NCBI GenBank assembly: GCA_016839785.1
Contig: JAEOTQ010000203.1
Coordinates: forward strand, 1 to 37,929
Origin: Candidatus Hodarchaeota archaeon
GTDB taxonomy: Archaea; Asgardarchaeota; Heimdallarchaeia; Hodarchaeales; Hodarchaeaceae
Length of the DNA stretch: 37,929 bases
Direction: 5' to 3'
Position numbers and translations under genes: made by a program. The notes beneath the pieces were generated by a model, which made no database searches, had not been told where the DNA came from, and saw nothing but the letters and a program-made list of their open reading frames with translations. Below, piece after piece: positions 1 to 9,045 of this stretch. Numbering within the stretch: position 1 is the first letter of the stretch; each line of letters begins with the position of its first letter.

Positions 1-167
1 AAAAGGCTAAACGTGATTTAATCATCTTAGAAACCCTGATAAAATGGATTACCGTTGTCCACGAGGAAATGGAGTCATTCAACCAACATTTGCGAGTCAA
101 ATATTCGGAATTGATGGAGGATCTAGCATTACTATATACTGAAAATCCAAATCAGCGATTCTTCTGA
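1..167 (+). CDS. C-terminal end of an unidentified protein (partial)
   Basis: An open frame enters from the left edge (first full codon at base 3) and ends with TGA at 165-167, giving about 54 residues ending in NPNQRFF. The fragment is hydrophilic and probably alpha-helical, with regularly spaced Leu/Ile/Glu (for example LETLIKWITVVHEEME), which suits a coiled-coil or helical C-terminus. I do not recognise a family and the start is outside the window. The frame is too short to prove coding by itself. The 135 bases between its stop and the next start carry no clear terminator. Confidence 0.4.
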   Translation, partial: KAKRDLIILETLIKWITVVHEEMESFNQHLRVKYSELMEDLALLYTENPNQRFF

Positions 168-302
168 ACACATAGAGTAGATTTCAACGTAATTTTGCAT
201 TGGAAAAATGGAAAAAAAGCAGTAATTGTGGTTAATATGGAAGTAAAATACTCTGGATATTGGGAAGTTTCTTCGTTTGATAGTAGGTTGTAGAATAGGA
301 AA

Positions 303-1796
303 ATGAATAAGGAATTAAGCGATACCCTTTCTGGAGAAGAGAGAACACAATCATTTTTTACGCAGCGATTAAATCGTCAATGGCTGAGGAGTCACCGAGT
401 ATTTGAGACGATTCTGATTATTATCTCAATAGGAGCTTTCTCCCTTTTTTTGATCCTTTACTCAATCAACTCTCGAATAGGAAATATCCTATTATTCTCA
501 CTAATTTTTATTGGAACTTTCATTTTGGTTGCTAGATTCCATCATTTACAAATTACGATTATACTAATTGCTTGTTCCATATCAATTCTTTTGGCAAATT
601 TATTGCTAGAAAGTTTCCAGTGGAGTCATATAGTTGACCATTACATGGAATGGGAGGTTCTTGCCGTCGTTTTTGGAATGTCAATCTTAGTAGAGGCAAC
701 TGCAGAAACAGGACTCTTTGATTGGTTAATAATTCGAATGATGCAGGTGACGAAAGGGGAAGTTTTTCCGCTCTTTATAATGACCTTTCTACTCACACTC
801 ACATTGTCTACTGTGCTGGCTAACGTAACAGCCATGATTCTCATTAGTTCTATGATTTTCACAACATGTCAAGCCCTTGACTATGATCCAATCCCCTTCT
901 TGCTTGCAGCAGTCCTTGCCACAGATCTTGCTGGGATGGCAACATTAATTTCTTCTTTACCTGCTATCCTAGTAGGCACAACAGCGGGAATAGGTTTTAT
1001 TGATTTTCTTTTAATTTCTTTACCTTTTGTTATCGTATCGATTCCGTTGTGCATTTTATATTTACGTAAATTCTTTCCACCAGAGAAAATTCCCCTTAAG
1101 AAAGTACCAAATGGTATTGATACAGAAATGATATTATCTTTAGACCCATGGGGTGTAATAGAAAATAAAAAACATTTCTATTTAGCTGCAGCATCAATGG
1201 GTATAACAATCATCGGATTTGCTCTTGCTCAGTTTTTGACAATACCTATTGGTGTGGTTGCTATTTTTGGAGGGATTTTGGCAATGGTGTCAACAGGAAC
1301 TGATGAAAATACTTTCCTGTCACAACTGAATTGGAGTCCACTACTCTTCTTTGGCGGACTTTTCGTCCTAGTTGGTATTTTAGAAGAAACAGAAGTATTG
1401 ATTCATCTTGCCACGTGGCTTAAAGCAATTAGTGGTGAGGATTTACTCCTCTCTGGAATCTTGATCCTTATTATTACAGCAGTATTCAGTGGTATTCTCG
1501 ATAATATTCCTGTTACAGCAGCCCTGCTTCCAGTCGTTAGTGATATGAATGTAATTCATCAAGGTACCCATCCAAACTACTTGTGGTTTATTCTAATCTT
1601 TTCTGGTGCACTGGGAGGTGGATGGACACCTTTTGGGTCAGCTGCTGGAATTTTGGTTGTAGCATCACTTGCTAGAAAAGGACGTCCACTAGATTTCAAA
1701 TTTTTTATTATTTGTTTTCTTCCCATCTCTGCTATCTTATTAATTCTAGGGGGTATCTATCTTTCTTTCCTTGCATTCGTTCTAGGGGTCATTTAA
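303..1796 (+). CDS. ArsB/NhaD/SLC13-like ion transporter (CitMHS superfamily)
   Basis: A 497-residue polytopic membrane protein, with about 11-12 hydrophobic segments after a short charged N-terminus. It shows the two inverted-repeat signatures of the ion transporter superfamily. The first half has STVLANVTAMIL and the second half has GILDNIPVTAALLP, followed by GGGWTPFGSAAGILV. The last is typical of ArsB, NhaD and the human P-protein group (compare GGNxTxxGxxAN). The likely role is cation- or proton-coupled exchange or efflux of an ion such as Na+, arsenite or a dicarboxylate; the sequence does not fix the substrate. The ATG is preceded by AGGA with only a few bases of spacing. It appears to be a single-gene unit, convergent with the kinase-like gene downstream. 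Confidence 0.85.
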   Translation: MNKELSDTLSGEERTQSFFTQRLNRQWLRSHRVFETILIIISIGAFSLFLILYSINSRIGNILLFSLIFIGTFILVARFHHLQITIILIACSISILLANLLLESFQWSHIVDHYMEWEVLAVVFGMSILVEATAETGLFDWLIIRMMQVTKGEVFPLFIMTFLLTLTLSTVLANVTAMILISSMIFTTCQALDYDPIPFLLAAVLATDLAGMATLISSLPAILVGTTAGIGFIDFLLISLPFVIVSIPLCILYLRKFFPPEKIPLKKVPNGIDTEMILSLDPWGVIENKKHFYLAAASMGITIIGFALAQFLTIPIGVVAIFGGILAMVSTGTDENTFLSQLNWSPLLFFGGLFVLVGILEETEVLIHLATWLKAISGEDLLLSGILILIITAVFSGILDNIPVTAALLPVVSDMNVIHQGTHPNYLWFILIFSGALGGGWTPFGSAAGILVVASLARKGRPLDFKFFIICFLPISAILLILGGIYLSFLAFVLGVI

Positions 1797-1894
1797 GTAA
1801 AATTTATGCTCTAGCTGTCTTGTCTGCAAGTATGATTATTTACAATAAGAGAAAGAAAAAACTAGAAAAATGATCATGTCTAGGATCCGAAATA

Positions 1895-2482
1895 CTATTC
1901 AAGAATTACTTTAATCTGAGACCAAACCTGTGAAGGAGTTCCATTGCCATCAATTCGATGCCAATGGTGAAATTTCGTTACATGTCTCATTTTCTGTTGC
2001 ATTTTTCTCAGTTTGGGCAAGGTTTCAAACATCTCTACCGCTCCCCCTCTCCTGGAAATCCGCTCTCGGGCAATTAAAGGATCAACGTCCAGGAAGAATG
2101 AATAATAACTTGTTGGTAACATATGGGAGAAGAGGTTATATCCAAACATAACCAAGTTACGGGGTAAATAACAAACTCCAAGGAGGTAGCGAGAGAAGAT
2201 AATCACTTCTTCCTCGTGGCGATAATATTTAACTAAAGATCGTATAACGTCTAATGTGTAAAAGAATGCAGCAATACAGTGACCTTTTTTTCCTTCCGTC
2301 TCTAAAGCTGTTTTTGCACGACGGCCAAAACGGTTATCTAACGCGGGATGACTACGAATTCGGATATGTGAATTATTTTGGCTCATTAGATACTTGGCTA
2401 TTGCTTTAGCTTGAGTATCCTTCCCTGAACCATCTCCTCCGTCGACAATGATAAACAATGGACGCTGCTTTGGTTTTCCCAT
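1895..2482 (-). CDS. Thymidylate kinase-like P-loop nucleotide kinase
   Basis: A 195-residue protein with an N-terminal Walker A loop, DGGDGSGKDT (residues 14-23), as in dTMP kinases, where it is usually EGxDGxGKxT. It also has the family-like strand FFLDVDPLIARERISRRGG and a lid region rich in Arg. Family members phosphorylate dTMP to dTDP with ATP. The usual DRY motif is SRY here (residues 97-99), and the protein is slightly short compared with the usual 200-215 residues. It could therefore be a divergent Tmk or a kinase for another nucleotide. It is transcribed divergently from surE; the T-rich 90-base gap between them serves both. Start chosen at the ATG just before the P-loop domain; no strong ribosome site is visible. 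Confidence 0.75.
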   Translation of the reverse strand: MGKPKQRPLFIIVDGGDGSGKDTQAKAIAKYLMSQNNSHIRIRSHPALDNRFGRRAKTALETEGKKGHCIAAFFYTLDVIRSLVKYYRHEEEVIIFSRYLLGVCYLPRNLVMFGYNLFSHMLPTSYYSFFLDVDPLIARERISRRGGAVEMFETLPKLRKMQQKMRHVTKFHHWHRIDGNGTPSQVWSQIKVILE

Positions 2483-2571
2483 TACTCAAAAGTCTTTTAC
2501 TTCATTTTTTTTTATTTTTTCTCATCAGAAGAGACAATTTTAAAGAATCAATGCATTAACAAGGGTTTAAC

Positions 2572-3402
2572 ATGGCCGATCCGCAAAAAAATAATAATCC
2601 TAACATCTTTCTATCCGCTGATGATGGGATCTATTCACAAGGAATCAAAAGCTTAGCTAGGGAGATGCATAATAGACAATATGATCTGACAATTATTGCT
2701 CCTCGAACACAACGATCTGGGGTTGGGAAAGCAATTACCTTTGAAGAACCAATTAGAGTGGAAGAAGTGCCATTAGAGTATCTTCAGGGGGCACCAGGAT
2801 GGCGAATTACGGGAACTCCAGCCGATGCGGTTATTCACGGAATTTATGAACGAACTCAGGATTCTAACCAGCCTCCTTTTGATTTAGTAGTAGCTGGAAT
2901 AAATGCAGGAGAAAATACTTCTGTTCATTCTGTATTAACCTCGGGTACATGTGCAGTGGCTTTTGAAGCCGCTATATTGGGGAAACCTGCAATTGCGTTT
3001 TCTCTCGATGTCAAAGATGATCTTTTCTTTGATGACAGACAAGTTGTCGCAGAATATGAGGTTGCAGCAGAAATAGCCTGCGATATGGTAGAAAAAGTTT
3101 TAGAAAACGGATTACCAGAAGGAGTGGCTTTCTTGAATGTTAATTTCCCCGATAATGTAACGAACGATACTCCTATTGAAATTGTTGGTCTTTCCCCTAC
3201 CAAGTATCTTGATTACACCATAAAACGTGAGGATCCACGAGGAGTAGCATACTACTGGATTTGGGGAGACCGACTTGAGGTACCCCAAGGTACCGATGCT
3301 TATGTAGTATTGGAAAATAAAGCAATCAGTATTAGTCCCGTAAGTTTGAATTTCAACTCGAATCTGAGTGAAGTCGAACCGAAGCTAAGATATCTTTTAT
3401 GA
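2572..3402 (+). CDS. surE: 5'/3'-nucleotidase SurE
   Basis: A 276-residue SurE-family phosphatase. Members remove phosphate from nucleoside 5'- or 3'-monophosphates in a metal-dependent reaction in the cytoplasm. The four metal-binding positions of the family are present: D17 and D18 in SADDGI (usually TNDDGI), S49 in RSGVGKAIT, and N111 in AGINAGEN. The SGTCAVAFEAAILGKPAIAFS stretch matches the family core (SGTVxAAxEGxxxGxPAIAxS). The Asn before the Asp pair is replaced by Ala, a small departure. The start ATG has AAGGG seven bases upstream. It lies head-to-head with a nucleotide kinase-like gene, so both may belong to nucleotide turnover, although they are not one operon. Confidence 0.92.
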   Translation: MADPQKNNNPNIFLSADDGIYSQGIKSLAREMHNRQYDLTIIAPRTQRSGVGKAITFEEPIRVEEVPLEYLQGAPGWRITGTPADAVIHGIYERTQDSNQPPFDLVVAGINAGENTSVHSVLTSGTCAVAFEAAILGKPAIAFSLDVKDDLFFDDRQVVAEYEVAAEIACDMVEKVLENGLPEGVAFLNVNFPDNVTNDTPIEIVGLSPTKYLDYTIKREDPRGVAYYWIWGDRLEVPQGTDAYVVLENKAISISPVSLNFNSNLSEVEPKLRYLL

Positions 3403-3442
3403 AGAAAAGCTGTTCTGGGTCTTCAGTTTTGAGAAGCGAGCT

Positions 3443-3452
3443 TTTATAAATA
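3443..3452 (+). promoter_or_regulatory. TATA-box-like promoter element for the small membrane protein gene
   Basis: TTTATAAATA sits about 70 bases upstream of the ATG at 3521 and matches the archaeal TATA consensus well. A Shine-Dalgarno-like GGAGAT lies at 3505-3510, closer to the start. A transcript beginning about 25 bases downstream of the box would have a leader of roughly 45 bases. Confidence 0.45.
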
Positions 3453-3520
3453 GTGGAGTAAGAAAGAAATTAAGTAGTAAATCGTATTTATTCGAATTAA
3501 AGTAGGAGATTTGATCAATC

Positions 3521-3721
3521 ATGGGTATCTTGGATAAGTTGACGTGGAAAGAATACTTCCTCATTGGAGGATTATTAATTATATGGGCGGTTGTAGTTTA
3601 TGCTGGAGTTACAAGCTTTGCTGACGGTGATATCGTTACTTTCGGATTCGCTCTCTTTATGGGTGTAATATTTACTGGTGCACTATTCATTATAATTGCG
3701 TTAATTGATAGGGTCTTTTAA
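3521..3721 (+). CDS. Small two-helix membrane protein of unknown function
   Basis: A 66-residue protein with a short amphipathic start (MGILDKLTWKEY) and two hydrophobic helices, around residues 13-32 and 40-62, joined by a short acidic loop (FADGDI). It ends in DRVF. I do not recognise a family. Support for a real gene is good: a consensus TATA box and a GGAGAT ribosome site precede it, and its composition is that of a real membrane protein rather than a random frame. It sits between surE and the MeaB gene on the same strand, but with its own promoter. Confidence 0.7.
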   Translation: MGILDKLTWKEYFLIGGLLIIWAVVVYAGVTSFADGDIVTFGFALFMGVIFTGALFIIIALIDRVF

Positions 3722-3809
3722 ATTTTCACTTTAATTCCATTACTGATTCAGGTTGTACATTCATCAAAAGTTAGAAACAAACAAAACTAAACTGGATGAC
3801 GGCCATCTA

Positions 3810-4772
3810 ATGGAGACACTAGTAGAAAGGGTATTAGAGAGAAATAAGAGGGCAATTGCGAAAGCTATATCCTTAGTTGAAAATCATCCTGATGAATGTG
3901 AGCAATTTATAAAAAAAATATTTCCTTATACTGGGAAAGCTTTGGTTGTGGGGACGACAGGTCCTCCTGGATCTGGGAAATCCACCTTATTAAATAACCT
4001 TGCTATTGAATTTCGAAAAAGAGGGAAAACTGTAGGGATTATAGCAGTTGATCCTACTTCTCCTTTTAGTGGGGGAGCTTTACTTGGGGATCGTATTCGT
4101 ATGGATGAGTTGAGCGCAGACCCTGACGTATTCATTCGGTCAATGGGTTCTAGAGGTAGTCTAGGTGGATTATCACGGGCAACCATGGATGCTATTCGTG
4201 TTCTTGATGCTGCAGGGTTTGATTTAATTTTGGTTGAAACCGTTGGAGCAGGACAAAGTGAGGTAGAAATAGTTCGAACAGCTCACACAACAATTGTCAT
4301 AGGAATTCCAGGTACTGGTGATGCTGTCCAGGCCATAAAGGCGGGAATATTGGAAATCGCTGATATTTATGTTGTAAACAAGAGCGACCGACCTGGTGCA
4401 GATGAAATTGCTAGAGAACTGAGATTATTACTCACCCTGGATCCCCATGCAAAAGATGAGGGACGCTGGCGTGTGCCCGTAATCTCCACTACCAATCTAC
4501 CACCAGTCAGTGGGATAATAGAACTAGCAGATACCATTCTTCAGCATCAAGTGTTTCTTAACGATCCGAAAAATGCTGCTCTCGCGTTTGAACAGGAAAT
4601 GATCCGAAGAAAAAATGAGATTCACGAAATAATAAAAGTGGAAATCTTCGAAAATATGTTAACTTCTTTAATCGGCAGACAAGAGTGGGAGAAAATTCTT
4701 AAGGATGTAATTTCCAAAAAGCTGGATCCTTATTCTGCAGCGAAGTCCATTATGGATCCTTTATTTCGATAG
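3810..4772 (+). CDS. meaB: MeaB/ArgK-family GTPase, methylmalonyl-CoA mutase chaperone
   Basis: A G3E-type P-loop GTPase of about 320 residues. Known members (MeaB, human MMAA) gate the loading of adenosylcobalamin into methylmalonyl-CoA mutase and protect it from inactivation. Visible motifs are Walker A GPPGSGKSTL, the family motif DPTSPFSGGALLGDRIRM, the ETVGAGQSE switch region, and the NKSD base-specificity motif. The start at 3810 (METLVERVLERNKRAIAKAIS) matches the usual family N-terminus. An upstream in-frame TTG at 3753 would add 19 residues but has no good ribosome site. The mutase subunits are not in the window. Their presence elsewhere is expected, and a propionyl-CoA synthetase-like gene lies about 8 kb away. 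Confidence 0.92.
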   Translation: METLVERVLERNKRAIAKAISLVENHPDECEQFIKKIFPYTGKALVVGTTGPPGSGKSTLLNNLAIEFRKRGKTVGIIAVDPTSPFSGGALLGDRIRMDELSADPDVFIRSMGSRGSLGGLSRATMDAIRVLDAAGFDLILVETVGAGQSEVEIVRTAHTTIVIGIPGTGDAVQAIKAGILEIADIYVVNKSDRPGADEIARELRLLLTLDPHAKDEGRWRVPVISTTNLPPVSGIIELADTILQHQVFLNDPKNAALAFEQEMIRRKNEIHEIIKVEIFENMLTSLIGRQEWEKILKDVISKKLDPYSAAKSIMDPLFR

Positions 4773-4867
4773 CCTAATGTTGAAATTCTAGTTCTGCAAG
4801 GACTAAGAATTTATACCATTAAATTCTTGTTGATTCTAATCAAATTGAATCCAAAGGAAGATCACCC

Positions 4868-6310
4868 ATGAGCTCTAGTTCCCCAATTGACAAAGTTTTA
4901 TCCCCAATAACGAGTGTGTCGACAGCAATCCTTCGTGAAGGTAAATCAATTCCTCAAAAGTATCGCAATATGGTGTCCTTGGGATTATATGGATTTGCCA
5001 ACTCACTTATTGTATCTTTGATCATTCTCTACTATAACGATGACTATATGCAACTCCACCTAGGAATTTCGAAGACAGCTTCAAACTCAATATGGAGTTA
5101 TTCAACAGCTGCTGGCTCGATCGGACTATTAATTGCCGTAATAATCGGTGGTGCTTATAGTGATGATTTTCGATCAAAATATGGAGCTCGGGCACCATTC
5201 ATCCTTGGAGGGTCACTTCTAGCAGGGGGAATGATAACTTTGATTCCTATCTTTGCGACCATTCTCCCTAGGGGTTTCCTTATTGTAATTTTTCCACTTT
5301 GTTTTTTCATAGCTTATATTGGATTAGGAATTGGATCCTCACCAACAAATGCCCTTCTGTCCGAATTATTCACACGAGAGCAGCGAGGATGGGTTGGATT
5401 ATCGATTGCTGGTTTTACCACCTTAGGTTCATTTGTAGGAATAGTAGGTCTAGGAATAATTGCTGATGAAATTTATATTACAGCTATCTTTCCATTTACT
5501 GGAATTTTGGTGGCTTTGATCGGGATTACGATTTTTTTCCTTGTTGAGAAAGCTAATCCTCCATTTGATCCGATTGATCCCACTATTGAGGATATCCGAA
5601 ATACCCCTAAGTATTTAGTAACTTACGGAGGAAAAGATTTTGGAAAAATGCTAGTCGTACAGAGTTTTTGGGCTTTTTCAATTGCTGCCATCTCTCTTTA
5701 TATGGCTGAGTTTCTAAGGTTAGATGCTGCAAGGGAAGTTATTGGAAACAACGAAGGAGTCGTTTTAATTATCGCTGGTGTTGTAGCTGCGTTAATGGCT
5801 ATTCCAGCAGGCTTTGTTATAAAGAAAATTGGAAAAGTTAATACTGCTCTTCTTGGTTCAGTTATATTTGGGTTATACTGTTTCTCTTTAGTCTTTATTG
5901 AACTAGAAGGAGTATTCATTCTTCTTTATCCCGTAGCAATGTTAGGGGGTCTTGGTTCAATATTCATTGAATCAGTAAGTCTTTCTTTGCCTGCTGACTT
6001 AGTTCCAGAAGGGAAAGAAGCCCAATTCATGGGAATCAATAAGTTTGCTTCCACCTGGACCCAACCAATCGTTGCAATGCTAGGTGCTCAAATCTTTATC
6101 CTATTTGAAAACCAGAATCCAACTGCCATAATTTTCAGTCTTGGAGGAATCGCTGCATTCATAGCAAGTGGTTTTCTATTACTAATCAATTATGAGAAGA
6201 TGCTGAAGGAGGAATATCATAATTTCTACAAACGATATGTCCGTGCTAAAGGGTTCCTTGGGCAACATATCGGGGATATTACCGACGGAATTGTATCGAA
6301 ATTTACTTGA
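4868..6310 (+). CDS. MFS transporter, glycoside/sugar:cation symporter-like
   Basis: A 480-residue protein with about 12 hydrophobic helices. After the second helix comes GGAYSDDFRSKYGARAPFILGG, which resembles the GPH and sucrose-transporter form of the MFS loop motif (D-R-T-R-x-G-R-R-x-P-F-I). This suggests uptake of a sugar or glycoside with a cation, in keeping with the GH1 glycosidase further right; the substrate is not fixed. An AAGGA ribosome site lies about nine bases before the ATG. The C-terminus after the last helix (YEKMLKEEYHNFYKRYVRAKG) is basic and cytoplasmic. The gene ends seven bases from the convergent hydrolase gene. Confidence 0.82.
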   Translation: MSSSSPIDKVLSPITSVSTAILREGKSIPQKYRNMVSLGLYGFANSLIVSLIILYYNDDYMQLHLGISKTASNSIWSYSTAAGSIGLLIAVIIGGAYSDDFRSKYGARAPFILGGSLLAGGMITLIPIFATILPRGFLIVIFPLCFFIAYIGLGIGSSPTNALLSELFTREQRGWVGLSIAGFTTLGSFVGIVGLGIIADEIYITAIFPFTGILVALIGITIFFLVEKANPPFDPIDPTIEDIRNTPKYLVTYGGKDFGKMLVVQSFWAFSIAAISLYMAEFLRLDAAREVIGNNEGVVLIIAGVVAALMAIPAGFVIKKIGKVNTALLGSVIFGLYCFSLVFIELEGVFILLYPVAMLGGLGSIFIESVSLSLPADLVPEGKEAQFMGINKFASTWTQPIVAMLGAQIFILFENQNPTAIIFSLGGIAAFIASGFLLLINYEKMLKEEYHNFYKRYVRAKGFLGQHIGDITDGIVSKFT

Positions 6311-6316
6311 TAGGTT

Positions 6317-7309
6317 CTAAAAGTTTCTATCGTATTTCTCATAGATTTGCTTAGAGCTAGATTCAATATACCGTCTAAAATTTGAACTTAACCAAGAATG
6401 AATGAATTTATCAACTTTATGGTCTTTGTTGCGCAGTAATGTACTGTGGTCACAATCTACTATGACTTTCGTTGCTGAATGAATTTCTATTCCCATCGCG
6501 AGAGCGCTGGGCCAATCAACAAATCCATCGCAAGGAACTCCATCAAATACAATCCTTTTACTAAGGTAACAAAGGGGATGCGAGGACACTCCTGCGATTA
6601 AATACCAGTGGATGCTATTCATATACAAATCTGAATTCTGATTCAATGTTTTAATGAAGGAACTACTAGGAGAGATGGAGTCAATGACCTTTGTATCCCA
6701 ATCATCACCGATAAACACCGTAACAGGTTCTCTAAGTGGATGTGTAGATAATTTTGAACCATGATGAGGAGTACCAAGAGTAATCACATTATTTATTGAG
6801 ACATTAAATAACGGTAACCGATCTTTGTATAATCTCAGCATTTCTCTGACAATCAATCCACCAAGGCTGTGTGCTACTATATCAACTCGAATTGGAACTT
6901 GGTTATCTCTTATTATCTCCTCATAGAAATTGGTAGCGAAGGAAGAAATGGCATTCGGGAGATTATTAATTTCGTTTGTCGTTAAACCAAGGTAAAGGTA
7001 ATTTTTATAATAATCAAAATACCGTGGAGTTCGGTTTTCATAATGGTTGAATAGACCGTTTTTTGACAAACATTCAACCATCGATGAGAACTCAGAATTA
7101 TTAGAATCATATCCGTGGATGAAATAGATTCTAGATATACATCTATCAGTTAATTCATCCTTCGAAAGCTGAGAATTATCAAAGAAAATGCTACTTGGTA
7201 GGGTTCCTGCATAAAAATCAATAAAAATAAGAAAGAGGGGGAACAAACAGAATCGTTTATTGCTTTTGATTACTTTCCAACCTCTATTATTCAGTTTTAG
7301 AATTTTCAT
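6317..7309 (-). CDS. Secreted or membrane-anchored alpha/beta-hydrolase (lipase/PGAP1-like)
   Basis: A 330-residue protein with a basic N-terminus and one hydrophobic stretch (about residues 20-32), read as a signal peptide or anchor. The body is an alpha/beta-hydrolase: the oxyanion strand IYFIHGYD (61-68), nucleophile elbow AHSLGG with S148, TLGTPHHGSK (178-186), a probable acid D261 in DGFVDWPSA, and the histidine H288 in DCDHSTLL. This order is typical of lipases and of PGAP1-like lipid or ester hydrolases. It lies 33 bases downstream of the ABC permease on the same strand and may be co-transcribed with that exporter. The TATA-like TTTATAAA only about 10 bases before the ATG is too close to be its usual promoter. 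The substrate is not known. Confidence 0.8.
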   Translation of the reverse strand: MKILKLNNRGWKVIKSNKRFCLFPLFLIFIDFYAGTLPSSIFFDNSQLSKDELTDRCISRIYFIHGYDSNNSEFSSMVECLSKNGLFNHYENRTPRYFDYYKNYLYLGLTTNEINNLPNAISSFATNFYEEIIRDNQVPIRVDIVAHSLGGLIVREMLRLYKDRLPLFNVSINNVITLGTPHHGSKLSTHPLREPVTVFIGDDWDTKVIDSISPSSSFIKTLNQNSDLYMNSIHWYLIAGVSSHPLCYLSKRIVFDGVPCDGFVDWPSALAMGIEIHSATKVIVDCDHSTLLRNKDHKVDKFIHSWLSSNFRRYIESSSKQIYEKYDRNF

Positions 7310-7342
7310 TTTGAGTTTTATAAAGAAAAAAGTTTAGGATTA

Positions 7343-9043
7343 TCACACTTGATAATCCTGTCTGTTCTGCCTTCTATTGAGTGCATAAATGTACATCACT
7401 ATCGCTAACAATGTCCCTATGATTGCCTTTGGAAGGAAATCAGTAAGTAAGTTTATCTGTCCCATAAAAACTCCAACAGAATCAAAATATCCAAGAGGAC
7501 TTAGGTAGATTAGAATCGGGGAATCACCAAGATAACCAGCAATTACCAAAAGTACAAAAGCGAAATAACTACTTGCAAGAACTTTCAGAGTATGTTTTGC
7601 AGGGAAAATCAAGACCAAGGAGAGAATGACAACCAAAAGGACACAATAACCCCAAGTAAGCGCACTGAAGCCTGCAATTGTATCAGCCAAAGGTAAGTTT
7701 TGACCAATAGCAGTAGCCATCGAGTATGTAACTACAAAAGATGCTAAAAAGATCGATATGAAGGAAAATATAAGAGCTGCTGTTCGTTCTAGCAGTATCC
7801 GATTACTACTCCTAGACAAGGTCCATGTAAACTCTGCATATCCATCTTTTTTGTCTCGGTTAGTCAAGTTGTAAACACCAACCAGAATAAAAGGACCAAA
7901 AATCATCCATGCAAAAGCAAACATTTCATATGATAAGAAATAAGTGAATAAGTCACTAGCTGCGTCGAAAGTATGATTATACATTGCTGCATCAAAAATT
8001 GGAAATTGGAATCCTTCCAATAATTCCATTGTTTGATCTTCCCCACCTTGAAGAAACATGATAATTGCATAAGCAGGGATAAAAGACCCGAAGAGAATGA
8101 AAAAGGTAATTACTCCTACCAGTGAATGAAGTTGATCCCGGAAAGCCGCATATTTCCATCCTAAGCGTGAAAATATGATATCTAATGGTTTTTTTATGAC
8201 TCCTAACTTTGATGCCCAACCTGTTGACAGTGTTTCCTCAGATACAATCTTACTAGATCTTACACCACCTTCCAGAAAGTCTTTCCTGTACAACGTGAGG
8301 AGAGTCATCGCAATAATAGCAAGGGAGAGTACTGCTGATAATATCAAAAAATCTACGTTCAAAGTGCCAGTGAAACTGTTTTCAACAATCCTTGCCTGAT
8401 TATGTAGGCTGAATGTCGTTAAAAAATCGAATCCTTCAATACTTTTGCCTAAATCAAGAAGAAAGGAGATTATGATATATCCACCTGCAAGCAGATACCC
8501 TTGTGTTTTAGAATATTTCAGAGAGCTCCCAAATCCTGCGAGTAGTCCACACACCACAGAAAAAGCTAGCGCTAACACATAACCAATTGACAGATTAGTC
8601 AATGTTGCCATTGCATCATTCAAATATAGCATAATTACAGCTAAAATGTACCCTGGGAGTAAAATTAGTCCCATTAGAACTAGAAGAAGGATTACATTCT
8701 CGAGGTAAAATCTTATTGTTGACTTCGATGTTGTGACAAGTAGCTCCTTACCATCTTTTTCGCTAAATGGAAGAAGATTTACACCTAAGAAGATACTTAT
8801 AAGAGCAGGGTATAGAGTAAGCATAAGAGCGTTAACGAAAAGAAGCCAAAAATAGAAACCAGGATTCTCTACCTCAATTGTTGCTAAAAATGCAAGATAG
8901 GAGACAAATTGGCTTACTGGTTCCTCACCAGGATATACAGCTGCAAACACAAAGGTCACTACTGTTATGAAAGATACAGAAACAAAAAATGGGGTTCTAT
9001 ATCGCAGAAAATGTAAGTAAAACCGTTTGAAAATTTGTGACAT
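7343..9043 (-). CDS. ABC-2 type transporter permease, duplicated
   Basis: A 566-residue integral membrane protein with about 12 hydrophobic segments arranged as two similar halves. Each half starts with a short amphipathic stretch followed by helices, as in fused ABC-2 permeases. The second half begins around the charged YAAFRDQLHS region. The ATG at 9043 was chosen because a GTGAGGT ribosome site lies seven bases upstream and it follows the ATPase stop by two bases. An in-frame TTG six bases earlier is a weaker choice. Together with the upstream ATPase it forms one transporter, probably for export of a lipid, peptide or antimicrobial compound. The direct neighbour downstream is a lipase-like hydrolase. 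Confidence 0.85.
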   Translation of the reverse strand: MSQIFKRFYLHFLRYRTPFFVSVSFITVVTFVFAAVYPGEEPVSQFVSYLAFLATIEVENPGFYFWLLFVNALMLTLYPALISIFLGVNLLPFSEKDGKELLVTTSKSTIRFYLENVILLLVLMGLILLPGYILAVIMLYLNDAMATLTNLSIGYVLALAFSVVCGLLAGFGSSLKYSKTQGYLLAGGYIIISFLLDLGKSIEGFDFLTTFSLHNQARIVENSFTGTLNVDFLILSAVLSLAIIAMTLLTLYRKDFLEGGVRSSKIVSEETLSTGWASKLGVIKKPLDIIFSRLGWKYAAFRDQLHSLVGVITFFILFGSFIPAYAIIMFLQGGEDQTMELLEGFQFPIFDAAMYNHTFDAASDLFTYFLSYEMFAFAWMIFGPFILVGVYNLTNRDKKDGYAEFTWTLSRSSNRILLERTAALIFSFISIFLASFVVTYSMATAIGQNLPLADTIAGFSALTWGYCVLLVVILSLVLIFPAKHTLKVLASSYFAFVLLVIAGYLGDSPILIYLSPLGYFDSVGVFMGQINLLTDFLPKAIIGTLLAIVMYIYALNRRQNRQDYQV

Positions 9044-9045
9044 AC

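Noticed and set aside
7316..7324. TTTATAAA as promoter of the lipase-like gene
   Set aside because: It is only about 10 bases before the ATG, too close for a transcript start 25 bases downstream; co-transcription with the ABC genes is more likely.
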